Assembly (NCBI RefSeq): GCF_000208745.1
Contig: NC_030856.1
Coordinates: 11,221,624 to 11,285,623, forward strand
Direction of reading: 5' to 3'
Length of the DNA: 64,000 nt
Source of the DNA: Theobroma cacao
Taxonomy: Eukaryota > Streptophyta > Magnoliopsida > Malvales > Malvaceae
Of this stretch, positions 62,431 to 64,000 are shown piece by piece (position 1 is the stretch's first letter; the number at the start of each line of letters is the position of its first letter). The notes below the pieces were generated by a model. The model saw only the letters and a list, made by a program, of their open reading frames with translations, searched no databases and had not been told where the DNA came from. Position numbers and translations under genes: made by a program.

Positions 62431-63717
62431 TATTTTTTTTAATTTCATGTAATTAGGAACAAACCCATATAGTTAATTAAACTTGTAATGTTGTTGCCTA
62501 GTTGTAAACTTGTAATATTGTTTAAGTTGTTATTTGAATATTTGTTTTTAATTATTTAAATTAATATTTGACATATTTGTTTTTGATTGTTTAAATTTAA
62601 ATTTAAATTTTATTGTTTGTGTACTTTTATAAATTTAATTATTAATGAATTATATAGAATATGAATGAGAAATATTATTGTATATGAATACAGGTACGAA
62701 TTTGGGTTTAGGTACTTAGGTACCCATAAAAAGCATTTTAATAATTTTTTTACATAACTAGATTTTTAAACGAGTTTGAGTAATTATCGAGTAGTGGTTA
62801 TATATTAAGATTCAAATTAGAGTAATAAATTTAAAAAATATTTGGATAATTGTAAGATATAGGTACGCTATTAAGTAATCGAGTTTGGGTACCTTACTCC
62901 TTGACATCCCTAGTCAATGGTAAAGTTACATTCTCAAGAATGTAACATGCCAAATACAAGAATATCTTTCCGATTTAATTAATTAATTTTCAAAAAAATG
63001 ATGTACTTTCTTGATACCAAAGGAGATCTCGAATTGTTGAAATAAAGCTACTTATTGATAACTACAAGATTTGTAGCCAAAACGATATTAACAATGTTTA
63101 TTTATATCTATTCACGAGTCAAGGCATCCATCTTAACTGGTTTTAGGTCTAGTTTGGAATAGCATTTTTAAGTTGGAATTAGATTTATGATTATTATTTT
63201 TTAAAATAAATATTTGATTTTAATTTAATTCAATTTCAAAAATAAATTATAAATTTCAAAATATCAATATAATTTTTTACTTTTCTAATAATTAAAATTT
63301 AAGTCTATTAGCGGGCCTAGATGGGTCCGTACTAGGCTTTCAAAATGACGAGTAAGACTTGATGCGTACTCGCATTGGAATTTCCCCTATATTGCCGCCT
63401 TACCTATATATTTATTATTTGGTCAATTTTTTTCTTGTATTAGTATATATCGTAATTTTTTTATATTATTCTTTCTCTTTTTACTTCTATTATAAGATAT
63501 AACTTTAGAGACTTTGGGTTGAAAGCATATTTAAGAGTTATTTTGTTGGTATTGTTGAATAAATAGTTAAAAAAAAGATCTATGCAAATAAGAGGAGGGT
63601 TTAGGATAAAAATCTTTAAGAATGGAGACAAATATGATTTTCTTTATTTTCTTTCCTCATTTCATTCACTCTCACAAGCACTGAAATTCAAAATTATTGT
63701 CTAACATGATTGACAAG
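62431..63717. other. Intergenic DNA, no gene recognised
   Basis: It begins AT-rich. CTTGACATCCCTA at about 62900-62912 resembles a hAT terminal repeat in inverted sense, but no partner was seen. A perfect 10-bp inverted repeat (GTTACATTCT, CA, AGAATGTAAC) lies at 62925-62946. The right end holds the 3' flank of the inhibitor gene. Confidence 0.45.
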
Positions 63718-64000
63718 CTAGAACCTGTCGATTATTCTCATTGCTGCTTCAGAAAGATCTTCATAAACCCTCATTTCAAAGAGGACATGGTTAGGAACCC
63801 TCAATTTCAAGCTCAAAACATTTTTGTTACAAGTTACCTCCTGCTCAAGTGCTGTTCGCACGGAATGATTGGTCTTATCATAATCCTTCCTCTTCAACTG
63901 ATCCGTGGCTGTAGATAGATCGTGCTTCGCTTGAGAAAACCCTTGCTCACAATCTTGCAATAGAGACTTTATGTTCTTGTCTTGGACACCCGAAGCTAAA
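63718..64000 (-). CDS. Pectin methylesterase/invertase inhibitor, 3' end
   Basis: Ninety-three codons plus TAG are open from the right window edge to 63718; the 5' part lies outside. The product fits the C-terminal half of the PMEI domain, a four-helix bundle that inhibits cell-wall pectin methylesterases or invertases: LLQDCEQGFSQAKHDLSTA, LKRKDYDKTNHSVRTALEQE, VTCNKN, then EDLSEAAMRIIDRF at the end. Cysteines at visible residues 17 and 57 match the second conserved disulfide of the family. Which of the two enzymes is the target cannot be told from this part. The signal peptide expected for an apoplastic protein would be outside the window. The visible frame shows no damage. Confidence 0.75.
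   Translation of the reverse strand, partial: LASGVQDKNIKSLLQDCEQGFSQAKHDLSTATDQLKRKDYDKTNHSVRTALEQEVTCNKNVLSLKLRVPNHVLFEMRVYEDLSEAAMRIIDRF

Noticed and set aside
62690..62912. hAT-like terminal motif CTTGACATCCCTA
   Set aside because: No matching left terminus or 8-bp duplication could be found.

Overview
The window is nuclear DNA of a flowering plant, most likely a woody eudicot; the species cannot be fixed from sequence alone. The signs are AT-rich intergenic DNA, genes with short exons and GT-AG introns, plant-specific families (CCT-domain regulator, At4g15545-like protein, plant TPR protein, pectin methylesterase inhibitor), and dense plant transposons (Ty1/copia, Ty3/gypsy, L1 LINE, Helitron, hAT, Mutator, CACTA). 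Four single Ns, three of them flanked by exact or near-exact duplications, show a draft assembly with unmerged contig ends.

Layout. 1-8.8 kb: several copies of one family of very long LTRs (2.5-2.9 kb), including an inverted partial copy at the left edge and a solo LTR with a TAAAT target-site duplication (TSD) inserted in an older LTR remnant. 9-12.2 kb: AT/T-rich repeats and a non-autonomous Helitron whose 3' hairpin directly abuts a valyl-tRNA synthetase pseudogene (12.3-14.7 kb) that still keeps its intron/exon layout. A 483-bp Mutator-type element with a 9-bp TSD lies just behind it. 17.0-27.0 kb: a decayed Tork-like copia element containing a nested, decayed gypsy element (17.6-22.4 kb).

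27-48 kb is the gene-bearing part. All three intact genes are on the minus strand: a 268-aa CCT-motif nuclear protein (29.6-30.9 kb, four exons), a 340-aa At4g15545-like coiled-coil protein (40.1-43.2 kb, nine exons) and a 347-aa TPR protein (44.9-47.8 kb, three exons) carrying an internal 3 x 35-aa repeat. Between them are tandem repeats and two TIR elements (35.06-35.78 and about 35.93-36.37 kb). Nothing suggests the genes form a functional cluster.

48-64 kb: a 1.14-kb hAT-type element (TSD CATTTCGG) upstream of the TPR gene, a decayed copia element (49.9-55.1 kb, TSD TTTAC), a decayed L1-type LINE (about 56.3-61.9 kb) split by a 2,946-bp solo LTR (TSD TCATC), a CACTA terminus, and at the right edge the 3' end of a pectin methylesterase/invertase inhibitor gene.

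I found no convincing undescribed biological system. The most informative observations are the datable nested insertions, the lineage-type repeat expansion in the TPR protein, the long-LTR family and the assembly-made duplications. Coordinates of exons were set by eye from splice consensus and reading frame, with no transcript evidence.
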